Assembly (NCBI RefSeq): GCF_024642105.1
Contig: NZ_JAHEBT010000053.1
Location: forward strand, 335,630 to 399,629
Reading direction: 5' to 3'
Source of the DNA: Flavobacterium sp.
Lineage (GTDB): Bacteria; Bacteroidota; Bacteroidia; Flavobacteriales; Flavobacteriaceae
Length of the DNA stretch: 64,000 nt
The position numbers and the translations under genes were made by a program. The notes beneath the pieces were generated by a model, which was given only the letters and a program-made list of their open reading frames with translations, was not told the DNA's origin and did not search any database. This document shows, in pieces, positions 35,117 through 44,505 of the stretch; position 1 is the stretch's first letter; the number at the start of each line of letters is the position of its first letter.

Positions 35117-35292
35117 TTCATTTTGGCTACTATTCAAATTATGCATTAAATCACAATGTGTAGGTGATACAATTGGGAGACTTTGTACAGCGGAGAACAT
35201 ATAAAAAGCCATCATAAGCATTTTTAAGAAGTAATAAAAAAGAGCTCAAAAAAGCTCATTTTTATCAATTATTTATTCAATTTAACGACTAA

Positions 35293-35326
35293 AAAAAGGC
35301 GAAAAACAACTGATTTTCGCCTTTTT
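35293..35326 (-). terminator. mltG terminator
   Basis: aaaaaggcgaaaa (35293-35305) pairs with ttttcgccttttt (35314-35326), just past the mltG stop. Confidence 0.75.
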
Positions 35327-35329
35327 AAA

Positions 35330-36370
35330 CTATCTTTTTACACCTTGACTATTAATCCAATTGTAATATTTTTTAGCATTCTGTTCATGTTCAGCTTGAG
35401 TCACTGCAAAATCGTGGTACCCAAAACGATCTACACTCGCACAGAAATAAATATAATTGTGTTTTTCTGGATTTAAAACCGCCTCTATTGCTGTAATGTC
35501 AGGCATCGCAATTGGACCTGGAGGTAGTCCCGCACTATAATAGGTATTATATGGAGAGGCTACTTGTAAATCTTTATTTAAAACTCTTTTTATTACTTGC
35601 GTAAAATCATTTGATTTCTTTTTCACCGCATAAATAACAGTAGGATCCGCTTGTAATAAAATCCCTTTATGCAAACGATTCAAATACACCCCAGCAATTC
35701 TAGGTCTTTCATCCTTTTTCACTGATTCTTTATGAACTATCGAAGCTAAAATTGTTGCATCAATTGGGGTTAAACCTTGTGCTTTGGCTTTTGCAACACG
35801 CTCTTCATTCCAAAAATTGCGGTATTCTTTAATCATTTTATCGCGAAACTTGATTGCCGTTGTGTTCCAATACAATTCATAGGTATTAGGAATAAACATC
35901 GTCAACACATTTTCTTCATTAAATCCATTTTCTTTTAAGAAAGTGGAGTCTTTAATAGCCTTTAATAACGAAATACTATCCGCTTCAATTTCAGAACTTA
36001 TTCTTCCAGCAAAATCTTCTAATCGCTCCTGATTATTGAATGATAATTTCACTTCATTATTGATTCGTAAAGCGTTAATCAGTTCATTACTATTCATTCC
36101 TTTTTTGAATAGGAATTTACCTGGTTTCACATTATTAGGGTATTTCTTTTTATTCGCCACCGCATCAAATCGATCCGTATTTTCAACATACGGAGCTACT
36201 ATTTTTTTAACTGCTTCATAATCTGAACCCGTTGGAACGTAAACATACACCTCATTTTCTTCAAATTTAGTATTGTCCGAAAATATTTGACGTACTAATA
36301 TAAGTCCGTAAATCATTAGAGCTGAAATGACAACAATACTAACTGTAGTGATGATTTTTTTTATATTCAA
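35330..36370 (-). CDS. mltG: Endolytic murein transglycosylase MltG
   Basis: 346 aa. A single N-terminal membrane helix (about 7-28) precedes the YceG-like domain. The conserved ILASIVHKES...ERPRIAGVYLNRL, LLQADPTVIYA, YNTYYSAGLPPGPIAMP and IYFCA...FAVTQAEHEQN are present; the second Glu of the family ASIVEKE motif is kept and the first is His. It cleaves nascent glycan strands in the inner-membrane/periplasm. The start is a TTG, since no ATG lies between the GNAT stop and this point and the next ATG would cut the membrane helix. Third gene of dapF-GNAT-mltG, 11 bp after the GNAT gene. Confidence 0.93.
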   Translation of the reverse strand: MNIKKIITTVSIVVISALMIYGLILVRQIFSDNTKFEENEVYVYVPTGSDYEAVKKIVAPYVENTDRFDAVANKKKYPNNVKPGKFLFKKGMNSNELINALRINNEVKLSFNNQERLEDFAGRISSEIEADSISLLKAIKDSTFLKENGFNEENVLTMFIPNTYELYWNTTAIKFRDKMIKEYRNFWNEERVAKAKAQGLTPIDATILASIVHKESVKKDERPRIAGVYLNRLHKGILLQADPTVIYAVKKKSNDFTQVIKRVLNKDLQVASPYNTYYSAGLPPGPIAMPDITAIEAVLNPEKHNYIYFCASVDRFGYHDFAVTQAEHEQNAKKYYNWINSQGVKR

Positions 36371-36381
36371 AATTGTATTTT

Positions 36382-36915
36382 TTAAAATGAATGATTAACT
36401 AATTGATAAAGAGCCTCGTCTTTAAAGATTCCGTTGACTAACGCCCAATCTTTTTTAACGCCTATTTTTTCAAACCCAAATTTAGTAAAAAGTGCTATAC
36501 TAGCCGTATTTTCTGTGGCAATATTTGCATACAATTGATGCAAATTCAAATTGTAAAAAGCATATTGAATTAGCAATTCTAAAGCTTCTGAACCGATATT
36601 TTGCTTTCTATTCTCAATAGATTGAATTACAATCCCGATTCCGGCTCTCCTATTTTGAGGATCGAAGTCAAACAAATCAATCAACCCTATGGCAGGAAAA
36701 TCTTCGTCTTGACAAATCGCCAATCGCAATTGTTTGGCCTCATAAATATCTTGATGGGCATTTTCCAAATACTGCTTCACTAAAAACCGACTATAGGGTG
36801 TTTGTGTATTGCTGACTTCCCAAATACTTTGGTCGTTTTCCATTGCATAGACAAACTCCAAATCATTGGGTTCTAATGCGCGTAGATAGATAGTTTTGCC
36901 TGTAAGGGTTATCAT
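36382..36915 (-). CDS. GNAT-family N-acetyltransferase
   Basis: 177 aa. A RimJ/RimL-like acetyltransferase: TIYLRALEPNDLEFVYAMEN at the start, the acetyl-CoA loop in IGIVIQSIENRKQNIGSEAL and the final ALFTKFGFEKIG. The spacing (9 bp after dapF, 11 bp before mltG) makes one operon. Substrate unknown; a link to cell-wall metabolism is only by neighbourhood. Confidence 0.85.
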   Translation of the reverse strand: MITLTGKTIYLRALEPNDLEFVYAMENDQSIWEVSNTQTPYSRFLVKQYLENAHQDIYEAKQLRLAICQDEDFPAIGLIDLFDFDPQNRRAGIGIVIQSIENRKQNIGSEALELLIQYAFYNLNLHQLYANIATENTASIALFTKFGFEKIGVKKDWALVNGIFKDEALYQLVNHSF

Positions 36916-36924
36916 TTGTTTGAT

Positions 36925-37707
36925 TTATATCTCAATTGTTCCTTTAAAAACAAATTCGGCAGGCCCTTTTAAAAAGACATTGGTGTATTTTCCATCTTTT
37001 TTATCAAAGGAAACGGCTAATTTTCCGCCTTCAACATTCAAATTGATGGCATTCAAATTGGTTTGACCTGTAGCATTCATTGCAATCGCTACCGCAGTAG
37101 CACCTGTACCACAAGCTAAAGTTTCATCCTCTACCCCTCTTTCATAGGTTCGTAAAGAAAAAGTAGTATTGTCTATTTTTTTTACAAAATTAATATTACT
37201 TCCTTGTTGTCCATACAAAGCACCATAACGAATCGCCGCTCCGTTCTCTTTTACATTATAGTGTTCTAAATCCTCAACTAGTTGCACATGATGTGGAGAA
37301 CCAGTATTCAAAAAAGAATATTCTGGTGTGTTATTGATTTCAGCAACATCAATCATTTGCAAAGAAACAATACCATCAGCAGCCACTGTAGCATAATGCA
37401 AGCCATCAGTAGCAATAAAAGTAGTTTCGTCTTGGATAACATTTAATTTTTTGGCGAAAGCCACCAAACAACGTCCTCCGTTACCACACATCGAACTCAA
37501 ATTACCATCCGAGTTGTAATACACCATTCTGAAATCAGTATCTGTATCGCTATCCAATAAAATCAGTCCATCTGCTCCAATTCCAAAACGACGGTCGCAT
37601 AAATGAGCTACTAATTGCGTGTTCTCTTTAGGGAAAGAATTCGAACGATTATCAATCATTACAAAATCGTTTCCTGTTCCTTGGTATTTATAAAATTCTA
37701 ATTGCAT
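36925..37707 (-). CDS. dapF: Diaminopimelate epimerase
   Basis: 260 aa. It converts LL- to meso-diaminopimelate for lysine and peptidoglycan. The two catalytic cysteines lie in MCGNGGRC and LACGTGATA; GTGNDFVMID at the N-terminus and GSPHHVQ are also typical. It is first in the dapF-GNAT-mltG operon, with a clear promoter at 37727-37756, and divergent from the HtrA protease gene. Confidence 0.96.
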   Translation of the reverse strand: MQLEFYKYQGTGNDFVMIDNRSNSFPKENTQLVAHLCDRRFGIGADGLILLDSDTDTDFRMVYYNSDGNLSSMCGNGGRCLVAFAKKLNVIQDETTFIATDGLHYATVAADGIVSLQMIDVAEINNTPEYSFLNTGSPHHVQLVEDLEHYNVKENGAAIRYGALYGQQGSNINFVKKIDNTTFSLRTYERGVEDETLACGTGATAVAIAMNATGQTNLNAINLNVEGGKLAVSFDKKDGKYTNVFLKGPAEFVFKGTIEI

Positions 37708-37726
37708 TTTCTTGAATTATAAAACA

Positions 37727-37756
37727 CAAAAGTACGAACTATTAATGAAATGTTAA
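37727..37756 (-). promoter_or_regulatory. dapF promoter
   Basis: The -7 box TACTTTTG (complement of 37727-37734) matches TAnnTTTG exactly. A TTA lies 19 nt upstream at the -33 position (37754-37756). It is 20 bp before the dapF ATG. Confidence 0.65.
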
Positions 37757-37841
37757 TCATTGTTAAAGAGCGTTAAACTGTTTTTTACAAAAGAATTTCT
37801 CTTTTAAATTTACCATCAATAATTTAAAAACGAAAATCATT

Positions 37842-39242
37842 ATGAATCGCTTTTCAAATCTATTTTTAGTCTCCCTATTGAGTGGAGCTGTAACCTTAAG
37901 TGCTTACAAACTATTATTTGACCAAGATGGTTATTTTTCGAAAAACAAAGATGGACTAGTTACTGTTGCGGGTGATTATTATGGCAAACGAGTGGGATTC
38001 TCACCCGAAAATGTTGATTTCACTGAATCTGCCGAGAAGACTATCCACACGGTAGTCCACGTAAAAAATGTTTCTAGAAGAACTATTTCTAATCCTATTA
38101 TGGAATTCTTTTATGGGTATGGTGGTAGCCAACAACAAGAGCAAATTGGGACTGGATCAGGGGTTATCATCTCCGAAGATGGTTATATTGTGACCAATAA
38201 TCACGTGATTAAAGATGCTACCGAAATTGAAATCACGTTAAACAATAAAAAGTCATACAAAGCCAAACTCATTGGTACCGACTCCAAAATGGATATCGCT
38301 TTGCTAAAAATCAATGCCGATGAAAAATTACCCTATACGGCTTTCGCCAATTCTGATTCAGTAAAAATTGGAGAATGGGTTTTGGCAGTTGGAAATCCTT
38401 ATAATTTGACCTCAACAGTAACGGCAGGAATTGTATCTGCCAAAGCGCGAAATCTAGACACCAGCGGCATCCAATCTTTTATTCAAACCGATGCTGCCGT
38501 TAATCCTGGAAATAGCGGTGGCGCCTTAGTAAACACACGAGGCGAATTAATTGGCATTAACACTATGATTAGCTCTCCAACCGGAAGTTATACTGGTTAT
38601 TCATTTGCAGTTCCTTCTAATATTGCCAGAAAAATCATCGAAGATATTATGGAGTATGGTAATGTACAACGCGGAATTCTTGGTGTTGAAGGAGGTGAAT
38701 TAAATTCAAAATCATCTAAAGAATTAGGCATTTCTCAAACCGAAGGCTTCTACGTTAATAGAGTAACCAAACGATCTGGGGCGGAAAAAGCAGGACTTCA
38801 AAAAGGAGATGTCATCATTAAACTAGACAATCAATCTGTATCAACTTTTGCTGATTTATCAGGTTATATCAACACGAAACGACCAAATGATAAAGTAGCG
38901 GTAACTATAATTAGAGAAGGTAAAAACAAAGTAGTACCTGTTATTTTAAGTAAAAACGAATATTTTAATACTGAGTTCAAAGGATTGGAATTAGAGAATA
39001 TTGATGCGACTGATAAGAAACGATTCCGCCTTAATTATGGCGTTAAAATCAAAGCAATTACTAACGAGAATTTAAAACAATACGAAACGGAGCTTTTAGG
39101 GAATATCATTTTAAGTATTGACAATGTAAAAGCAACCGATATTGAAACCGTTTCGAAATTACTGAATAACAAAGAAGAGAGTCAAAGTATTCGCATTGAA
39201 ATGATCAATCAAAATGGAGAAATTTTTAGAATAATTATTTAA
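37842..39242 (+). CDS. HtrA/Deg-family periplasmic serine protease
   Basis: 466 aa. An N-terminal hydrophobic segment is followed by the trypsin-like domain with catalytic triad His (IVTNNHVI), Asp (SKMDIALLKI) and Ser (NPGNSGGALVN). One clear PDZ domain (about 285-370: GFYVNRVTKRSGAEKAGLQKGDVII) and a second weaker C-terminal PDZ-like region follow. It degrades or refolds misfolded envelope proteins. Divergent from dapF; followed by a terminator shared with the convergent Lrp gene. Confidence 0.92.
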   Translation: MNRFSNLFLVSLLSGAVTLSAYKLLFDQDGYFSKNKDGLVTVAGDYYGKRVGFSPENVDFTESAEKTIHTVVHVKNVSRRTISNPIMEFFYGYGGSQQQEQIGTGSGVIISEDGYIVTNNHVIKDATEIEITLNNKKSYKAKLIGTDSKMDIALLKINADEKLPYTAFANSDSVKIGEWVLAVGNPYNLTSTVTAGIVSAKARNLDTSGIQSFIQTDAAVNPGNSGGALVNTRGELIGINTMISSPTGSYTGYSFAVPSNIARKIIEDIMEYGNVQRGILGVEGGELNSKSSKELGISQTEGFYVNRVTKRSGAEKAGLQKGDVIIKLDNQSVSTFADLSGYINTKRPNDKVAVTIIREGKNKVVPVILSKNEYFNTEFKGLELENIDATDKKRFRLNYGVKIKAITNENLKQYETELLGNIILSIDNVKATDIETVSKLLNNKEESQSIRIEMINQNGEIFRIII

Positions 39243-39263
39243 TTCACCTCGTTTTAAAACAAC

Positions 39264-39289
39264 AGCCGTCTTGACAATTTAAGACGGCT
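39264..39289. terminator. Terminator between HtrA and Lrp genes
   Basis: agccgtctt (39264-39272) pairs with aagacggct (39281-39289), followed by T6. The same arm sequence recurs at 41103-41127. Confidence 0.8.
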
Positions 39290-39292
39290 TTT

Positions 39293-39757
39293 TTATTTAA
39301 TGGGTATTACTGTCGTCGTCTTTACTTCCGAAATAATGAAAAAACTATTAATCAACGAAACTTCAGGTAAAACGGATAATTTCTGTTGATGAAAATGATG
39401 GTAACTATCCATATCGGGTAATACTACTTTGAGTAAATAATCAAAATTTCCTGAAACAAAATTACACTCTACCACTTCGGGCATATTCAAAATCGAAGCG
39501 TTAAATCCTTCAGATACATCATGCGTTTGCTTCACCAAAGTAACCTGACAATACACTGTAAGATGCATTCCTAGCTTCTTTTTATTTAAAATAGAAACAT
39601 ATTTTTCAATAATTCCCTCTTTTTCCAAACGTTTTACTCTATCATGAACTGGCGTCAATGATAAATTAATCTTATTCGAAATATCTTTCAGTGTTAAATG
39701 AGCATCTTCTTGTAGCAAACGAAGAATTTTTTTATCAATAGCATCAATAGTCATCAT
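39293..39757 (-). CDS. Lrp/AsnC-family regulator, probable regulator of ald
   Basis: 154 aa. The N-terminal winged HTH (IDKKILRLLQEDAHLTLKDISNKINLSLTPVHDRVKRLEKEGII) is followed by the RAM ligand-binding domain (VVECNFVSGNFDYLLKVVLPDMDSYHHF). It is divergent from alanine dehydrogenase across 206 bp; such Lrp-ald pairs are usual for alanine-responsive regulation. An in-frame ATG one codon later is equally possible as start. Confidence 0.9.
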   Translation of the reverse strand: MMTIDAIDKKILRLLQEDAHLTLKDISNKINLSLTPVHDRVKRLEKEGIIEKYVSILNKKKLGMHLTVYCQVTLVKQTHDVSEGFNASILNMPEVVECNFVSGNFDYLLKVVLPDMDSYHHFHQQKLSVLPEVSLINSFFIISEVKTTTVIPIK

Positions 39758-39893
39758 AATAGTCGAAATTAAATAAATTGAAAATGAATAAAGCGATTAT
39801 TTTTCTTTCACCCTTCAAAAAACGAAACCTAAAAAGAAATAAATAATTTAAAAACACAAAATAAAAGAAATAATTTCTTAATTAAGCGTCATA

Positions 39894-39925
39894 TTGCAAT
39901 AATTTTTCCTTTATACATACATTTG
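39894..39925 (+). promoter_or_regulatory. ald promoter
   Basis: TTG (39894-39896), 21-nt spacer, TACATTTG (39918-39925): a complete flavobacterial promoter, 38 bp before the ald ATG. Confidence 0.75.
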
Positions 39926-39963
39926 TTACTGGATTTTAAGTCTAACTTTAAAACTACAATTCT

Positions 39964-41076
39964 ATGATAATAGGTGTTCCAAAAGAAATTAAAAACAACG
40001 AAAATCGTGTAGCCTTAACTCCAGCGGGGGTGGCCGAATTCAAGAAACACGGACACGTAATTTATATTCAAACTAATGCAGGAGAGAACAGCGGTTTTAG
40101 CGATAGCGCTTACGAAAATGCTGGAGCGGTGATTTTACCAACAATTGAAGCGGTTTACGAAATTGCCGAAATGATTATTAAAGTAAAAGAGCCTATTGCA
40201 TCTGAATATGCTTTGATTAAAAAAGACCAATTGGTATTTACCTATTTCCATTTTGCTTCTTCAGAAGCATTAACCAAAGCCATGATAGAAAGCGATGCGA
40301 TTTGTTTGGCTTACGAAACCGTAGAAAAAACAGACCGTAGTTTGCCATTATTAGTACCCATGTCGGAAGTGGCAGGAAGAATGTCTATCCAAGAAGGTGC
40401 TAAATACCTAGAAAAACCAATGCAAGGAAAAGGGATTTTATTGGGCGGTGTTCCAGGAGTAAGTCCTGCTAAAGTAGTGGTTTTAGGCGGAGGAATTGTA
40501 GGAACGCAAGCGGCAAAAATGGCTGCAGGTTTTGGTGCCAAAGTAACGATTATGGATGTGAGTTTAGCTCGTTTACGCTATTTATCTGATATTATGCCAG
40601 CAAATGTAACTACCCTAATGTCTAATCATTACAACATTTGCGAAGCTATTGCTGATGCCGATTTAGTCATTGGAGCTGTTTTAATTCCAGGAGCCAAAGC
40701 ACCTCATCTAATTACAAGAGATATGCTGAAGTTAATGAGTCCTGGAACAGTTGTAGTTGACGTAGCGGTGGATCAAGGTGGTTGTATTGAAACCTGTACA
40801 CCAACCACACACGAAAATCCAACTTTCATCATTGACGGAATCGTTCACTATTGTGTAGCCAATATGCCAGGTGCAGTACCTTACACTTCTACTTTGGCTT
40901 TGACCAATGCTACTTTACCTTATGCGCTACAATTAGCCAATAAAGGTTGGAAAAAAGCTTGCAATGAAAACGAAGAATTGAAAAAAGGATTGAACATTGC
41001 CAATGGTAAGATTGTTTACAAAGGAGTTGCTGAAGCTTGGGGATTGCCTTTTGAAGAAGTAGCTACTATTTTATAA
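39964..41076 (+). CDS. ald: Alanine dehydrogenase
   Basis: 370 aa, the normal family length. It oxidatively deaminates L-alanine to pyruvate and ammonia with NAD. The N-terminal substrate domain has MIIGVPKEIKNNENRVALTP, IIKVKEP and FTYFHFA (substrate Lys and His). The Rossmann loop is VVLGGGIVGTQAAKMA, and the C-terminal VHYCVANMPGAVPYTST is conserved. Divergent from an Lrp-type regulator that probably senses alanine. Confidence 0.96.
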   Translation: MIIGVPKEIKNNENRVALTPAGVAEFKKHGHVIYIQTNAGENSGFSDSAYENAGAVILPTIEAVYEIAEMIIKVKEPIASEYALIKKDQLVFTYFHFASSEALTKAMIESDAICLAYETVEKTDRSLPLLVPMSEVAGRMSIQEGAKYLEKPMQGKGILLGGVPGVSPAKVVVLGGGIVGTQAAKMAAGFGAKVTIMDVSLARLRYLSDIMPANVTTLMSNHYNICEAIADADLVIGAVLIPGAKAPHLITRDMLKLMSPGTVVVDVAVDQGGCIETCTPTTHENPTFIIDGIVHYCVANMPGAVPYTSTLALTNATLPYALQLANKGWKKACNENEELKKGLNIANGKIVYKGVAEAWGLPFEEVATIL

Positions 41077-41102
41077 AATTTAATTCCCCCACATCATAAA
41101 AA

Positions 41103-41127
41103 AAGCCGTCTTGAAACAAGACGGCTT
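41103..41127. terminator. ald terminator
   Basis: aagccgtctt (41103-41112) pairs with aagacggctt (41118-41127), followed by a short T tract; it also serves the convergent permease gene. Confidence 0.8.
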
Positions 41128-41150
41128 TTCTATTTATAAAAGTAACCTAA

Positions 41151-42560
41151 TTATTCTTTAGGTTTCGTAGCATAATATATTGGAATTCCTGTCAACATAA
41201 TCAACACTCCCCAACCACAAGTAGAAAATTTTGTAATTAATAACGAAACACATACTGCAGAAGCAATTACAATATACACCAATGGTAAAAAAGGATAACC
41301 AAAAGCTTTATACGGTCGCTCTACCTCAGGCATTTTTTTACGAAGAATAAAAATACCATAGATAGTTAGAATGTAAAATATTAAAACAATGATGATGACA
41401 AAATCCAATAAGTCTCCGTATTTTCCTGTCAAACATAAAAGCGAAGCCCAAACACATTGTACCCAAAGCGCCCATTCAGGTACACTTGCCGAATTCAAAT
41501 TAGCTGCTTTTTTCAAGAACAAACCGTCTTTGGCCATTGTATAATAAACCCTTGCTCCCGCCATAATCAATCCGTTATTACAAGCAAACGTAGAAATCAT
41601 AATCATTAAGGCAATAATGATAGTTCCCATATCTCCAAAAGTGTATTGAGAAGCCACTACTGCTACCCTATCCGATTTGGCTGTCGCAATTTCGTATAAT
41701 GGAATTACTGCCAAATACATCAAATTAGTCAGGACATAAATGATAGTAACAATAAAAGTTCCAAGGAATAAACTCAAACCTACATTACGTTTAGGATTCT
41801 TAATTTCCCCTGCAATGAATGTAACCCCAACCCAAGCATCACTTGAAAATAACGAGCCTACCATAGCAGCTGAAATTCCAGTCAACAAAGCAGTTCCTCC
41901 AATAGGCAACCACGAACCCGTATCTGTATTAAACGAGCGAGTATTCCAAGCATCTGACCAATTGGCATTCCAAACTTCGGCTTTAGCAGCCAATAAAAAC
42001 CCAAAAACAATCAACCCAAATAACGATAGAATCTTTATTACGGTTAAAACGGTTTGTAATGTTTTGCTGTTCTTTACCCCTCGACTATTTACATAAGTAA
42101 GTAATACAATTGTAATAATTGAAACGATTTGAGCTGCATTCAACTTAAAAGAACCTAACTCATATAAAATATTTTCATCACTTAAAGAAGGAATTAAATA
42201 GGCTGCAAATTTCGAAAAACCTACACCCACAGCAGCAATGGTACCCGTTTGAATAACTGCAAAGAAACTCCAGCCATACAAAAAGGCAATTAATTTATTA
42301 TAGGCTTCTTTCAAATAGACATATTGCCCACCTGCTTTTGGAAACATGGCGCTCAATTCTCCATAACTCACTGCCGCAATCATGGTGATTATTCCTGAGA
42401 TTAACCAAATTAAAGTCAACCATCCTGCCGAACCTACTTGTCTAGCAATATCAGCACTTACAATGAATATTCCAGAGCCAATCATAGATCCTACTACTAA
42501 CATAGTACCATCTAACAATCCTAATTCTCGTTTAAAATCTCCTGGTTGATTTTCTTCCAT
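41151..42560 (-). CDS. APC-family amino-acid permease
   Basis: 469 aa from the ATG at 42560 (MEENQPGDFKREL), chosen over an upstream in-frame start at 42641 because the family begins about 10 residues before GLLDGTMLVVGSMIGSGIFIV. There are twelve hydrophobic helices; helix 1 has the unwound GSMIGSGIF substrate loop and helix 6 GSLFSSDAWVGVTFIAGEIKNPKRN. It resembles LAT-type exchangers/permeases. Next to ald (convergent) and may supply its substrate. Substrate not determinable. Confidence 0.9.
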   Translation of the reverse strand: MEENQPGDFKRELGLLDGTMLVVGSMIGSGIFIVSADIARQVGSAGWLTLIWLISGIITMIAAVSYGELSAMFPKAGGQYVYLKEAYNKLIAFLYGWSFFAVIQTGTIAAVGVGFSKFAAYLIPSLSDENILYELGSFKLNAAQIVSIITIVLLTYVNSRGVKNSKTLQTVLTVIKILSLFGLIVFGFLLAAKAEVWNANWSDAWNTRSFNTDTGSWLPIGGTALLTGISAAMVGSLFSSDAWVGVTFIAGEIKNPKRNVGLSLFLGTFIVTIIYVLTNLMYLAVIPLYEIATAKSDRVAVVASQYTFGDMGTIIIALMIMISTFACNNGLIMAGARVYYTMAKDGLFLKKAANLNSASVPEWALWVQCVWASLLCLTGKYGDLLDFVIIIVLIFYILTIYGIFILRKKMPEVERPYKAFGYPFLPLVYIVIASAVCVSLLITKFSTCGWGVLIMLTGIPIYYATKPKE

Positions 42561-42661
42561 AATTATTGGTTTTAGTTTTTGGTTGGTTAAAGATATACTT
42601 TTTTTTAAAACCGAGTTTTTGAAAGTAAAAGAAATAAACAATACCCTATTTAAAACAAAAA

Positions 42662-42679
42662 ACTCCTCAAATGAGGAGT
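42662..42679 (-). terminator. Terminator of LysM/NlpC gene
   Basis: actcctca (42662-42669) pairs with tgaggagt (42672-42679); on the minus strand it is followed by TTTTTTG. It separates the hydrolase gene from the permease downstream. Confidence 0.7.
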
Positions 42680-42692
42680 CTTGATTATTTTC

Positions 42693-44156
42693 TTATTGCT
42701 GTAACACCCGATTAATTTGGGTGAAATTTTTCTCGTAATATTTCTCTTTGGTAGACGAAATGATAACACCACTTTGCGTTGACGAATGTATGAATCGAAT
42801 TTCTCCATCACACACTTCCACCACCATTCCCACGTGGTTAATTTGACTTCCTCCTCTTGTTTTGAAGAAAATCAGATCTCCTTTTTTAGCTTCTTTAGCC
42901 TCTATTTTTGTTCCAATTGTTGCCATTTCAACAGAAGATCTTGGCAATTTAATATCCAACGAACTAAATGTAGAGTACATCAAACCCGAACAGTCAAATC
43001 CATTTTTGGATGTACCACCCGAACGGTATCTCGAACCTAAATTATCCGATGCCATACGAATCAACTCATCTGCTAATTCTTCATTGGTGTTCCATTTTGC
43101 AATACTGCTAGCTATAGTAAGATTCTCTTTTTTTGCTACTGCATCAGTAATTTCTGCCGATACAAATTGAGTGTCAACAGTGACATCTTCTTGAATTGTT
43201 TTGGCTCCAGAGATGGTCAATTTAGCACCTACGTACAAATTCTTAACAATCGTTGGATTTTGATTTTCTAATTCTGCTACCGAAATACCGTACTTTTTAG
43301 CAATTCCGTATTTAGTTTCTTTTGAAAGTACCTCGTGAGTTACAGTCGCTATATTTTCTTCGACTGTTTCTTTTTTTATTGGGACAATTTCTTCTTTAGC
43401 TTTTTCTTTTAGCTCTATCTTTTTAGACGGCACCACCTCCACTTGTTTTACAACTGGAATAACGGCTGCAATTCCTTCTTTTACAGGAATCATAATTTTT
43501 TGACCCGCCTTAAGTGCTTCTTTTTCTAATATTGGATTGGCTTTATCCAAATCAGCCACTGAAATTCCATATTGTTTCGCTATCCCGAATTTTGTTTCAG
43601 AGGGTACTACTTCATGGATTGTTGTTCCTGTTTGTGGAGCAACTGGTAGTGGAATATTCTTTTCTTGTTTTTCTTTTAGAACAACTTCTTTTTTAGGTTC
43701 TAATTTGGGCGTTTCTTTCTTAGTTATTGAACCAAGATTTGAATTGACTTTGGTAGGAATCTTAATGTTTTGTCCTGCTTTCAAACCGGTTTCAGCTAAT
43801 TCAGGATTAGCGTTATTGAGTTCTTCTAGAGAGATTTCATATTGTTTTGCAATACCAAACAAAGTTTCCTTTGGTTGTACTTCGTGTGTGTTTTCAACTA
43901 AAGCAACCTTTGATTCCGTTTTTGCTTTCATTCCTTTTGAAGTCTGACGTGGAATCAAAATAATAGATTCTAATTTCAGTGTTCGGCTACAATCTGGATT
44001 GAGTTCGTAAATAGCACTTGGATCTACTTTATATTTCTGGGCGATAGCAGTTATAGTTTCGCCTTTTTGTACGGTATGTTTTATCAGTTTTTCTTGAGAA
44101 AAAGCTGCTGAAAAGTTAATGAGCGATAAAATTAAAATTAGTTTGTAATACTTCAT
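42693..44156 (-). CDS. Secreted LysM-NlpC/P60 peptidoglycan endopeptidase
   Basis: 487 aa. A signal peptide (1-20) is followed by four LysM repeats (starting about 26, 88, 180 and 263: HTVQKGETITAIAQKYKV and similar), with Lys/Glu/Pro-rich linkers, and a C-terminal NlpC/P60 domain with Cys in GFDCSGLMY, His in NHVGMVVE and His in FIHSS. It cuts peptide cross-bridges in the wall while bound by LysM. Four LysM units is on the high side for flavobacterial homologues. Confidence 0.93.
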   Translation of the reverse strand: MKYYKLILILSLINFSAAFSQEKLIKHTVQKGETITAIAQKYKVDPSAIYELNPDCSRTLKLESIILIPRQTSKGMKAKTESKVALVENTHEVQPKETLFGIAKQYEISLEELNNANPELAETGLKAGQNIKIPTKVNSNLGSITKKETPKLEPKKEVVLKEKQEKNIPLPVAPQTGTTIHEVVPSETKFGIAKQYGISVADLDKANPILEKEALKAGQKIMIPVKEGIAAVIPVVKQVEVVPSKKIELKEKAKEEIVPIKKETVEENIATVTHEVLSKETKYGIAKKYGISVAELENQNPTIVKNLYVGAKLTISGAKTIQEDVTVDTQFVSAEITDAVAKKENLTIASSIAKWNTNEELADELIRMASDNLGSRYRSGGTSKNGFDCSGLMYSTFSSLDIKLPRSSVEMATIGTKIEAKEAKKGDLIFFKTRGGSQINHVGMVVEVCDGEIRFIHSSTQSGVIISSTKEKYYEKNFTQINRVLQQ

Positions 44157-44505
44157 TCTGTTTTTAATTTTTAAACCCGATTTAATAATTCTAATGATTA
44201 CTAAATTAAAGAAGCGATATGTAAATTATCATTTCTACAATAGAAAACGGGAATATTTCAAGAATTACAAAGATAGCCCTTTTTATGACTAAAAAAGTTA
44301 AAGCATTTATAAAATTAGTTCCAAAACAATATTTTAGAACTAAATTACCAATAGCCCTGATTGAAGTGCAAAGCCTTTTGAAATGAAATTGCCACAATTT
44401 TTTGAGAAAAAAGAGCGACTAAAAGAAGCTCCTTTTTGAACTAAAAAATGGCAATTTCATAAAAAAGCTTGAAACGAAAAGCAGGATTAGCTCCCGCAAA
44501 CTAAA
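44157..44505. other. Intergenic with long-range inverted repeat
   Basis: 349 bp without a credible gene. A perfect 12-bp inverted repeat atgaaattgcca (44383-44394) / tggcaatttcat (44449-44460) encloses 54 nt and could form a long hairpin just past the aconitase stop. Confidence 0.5.
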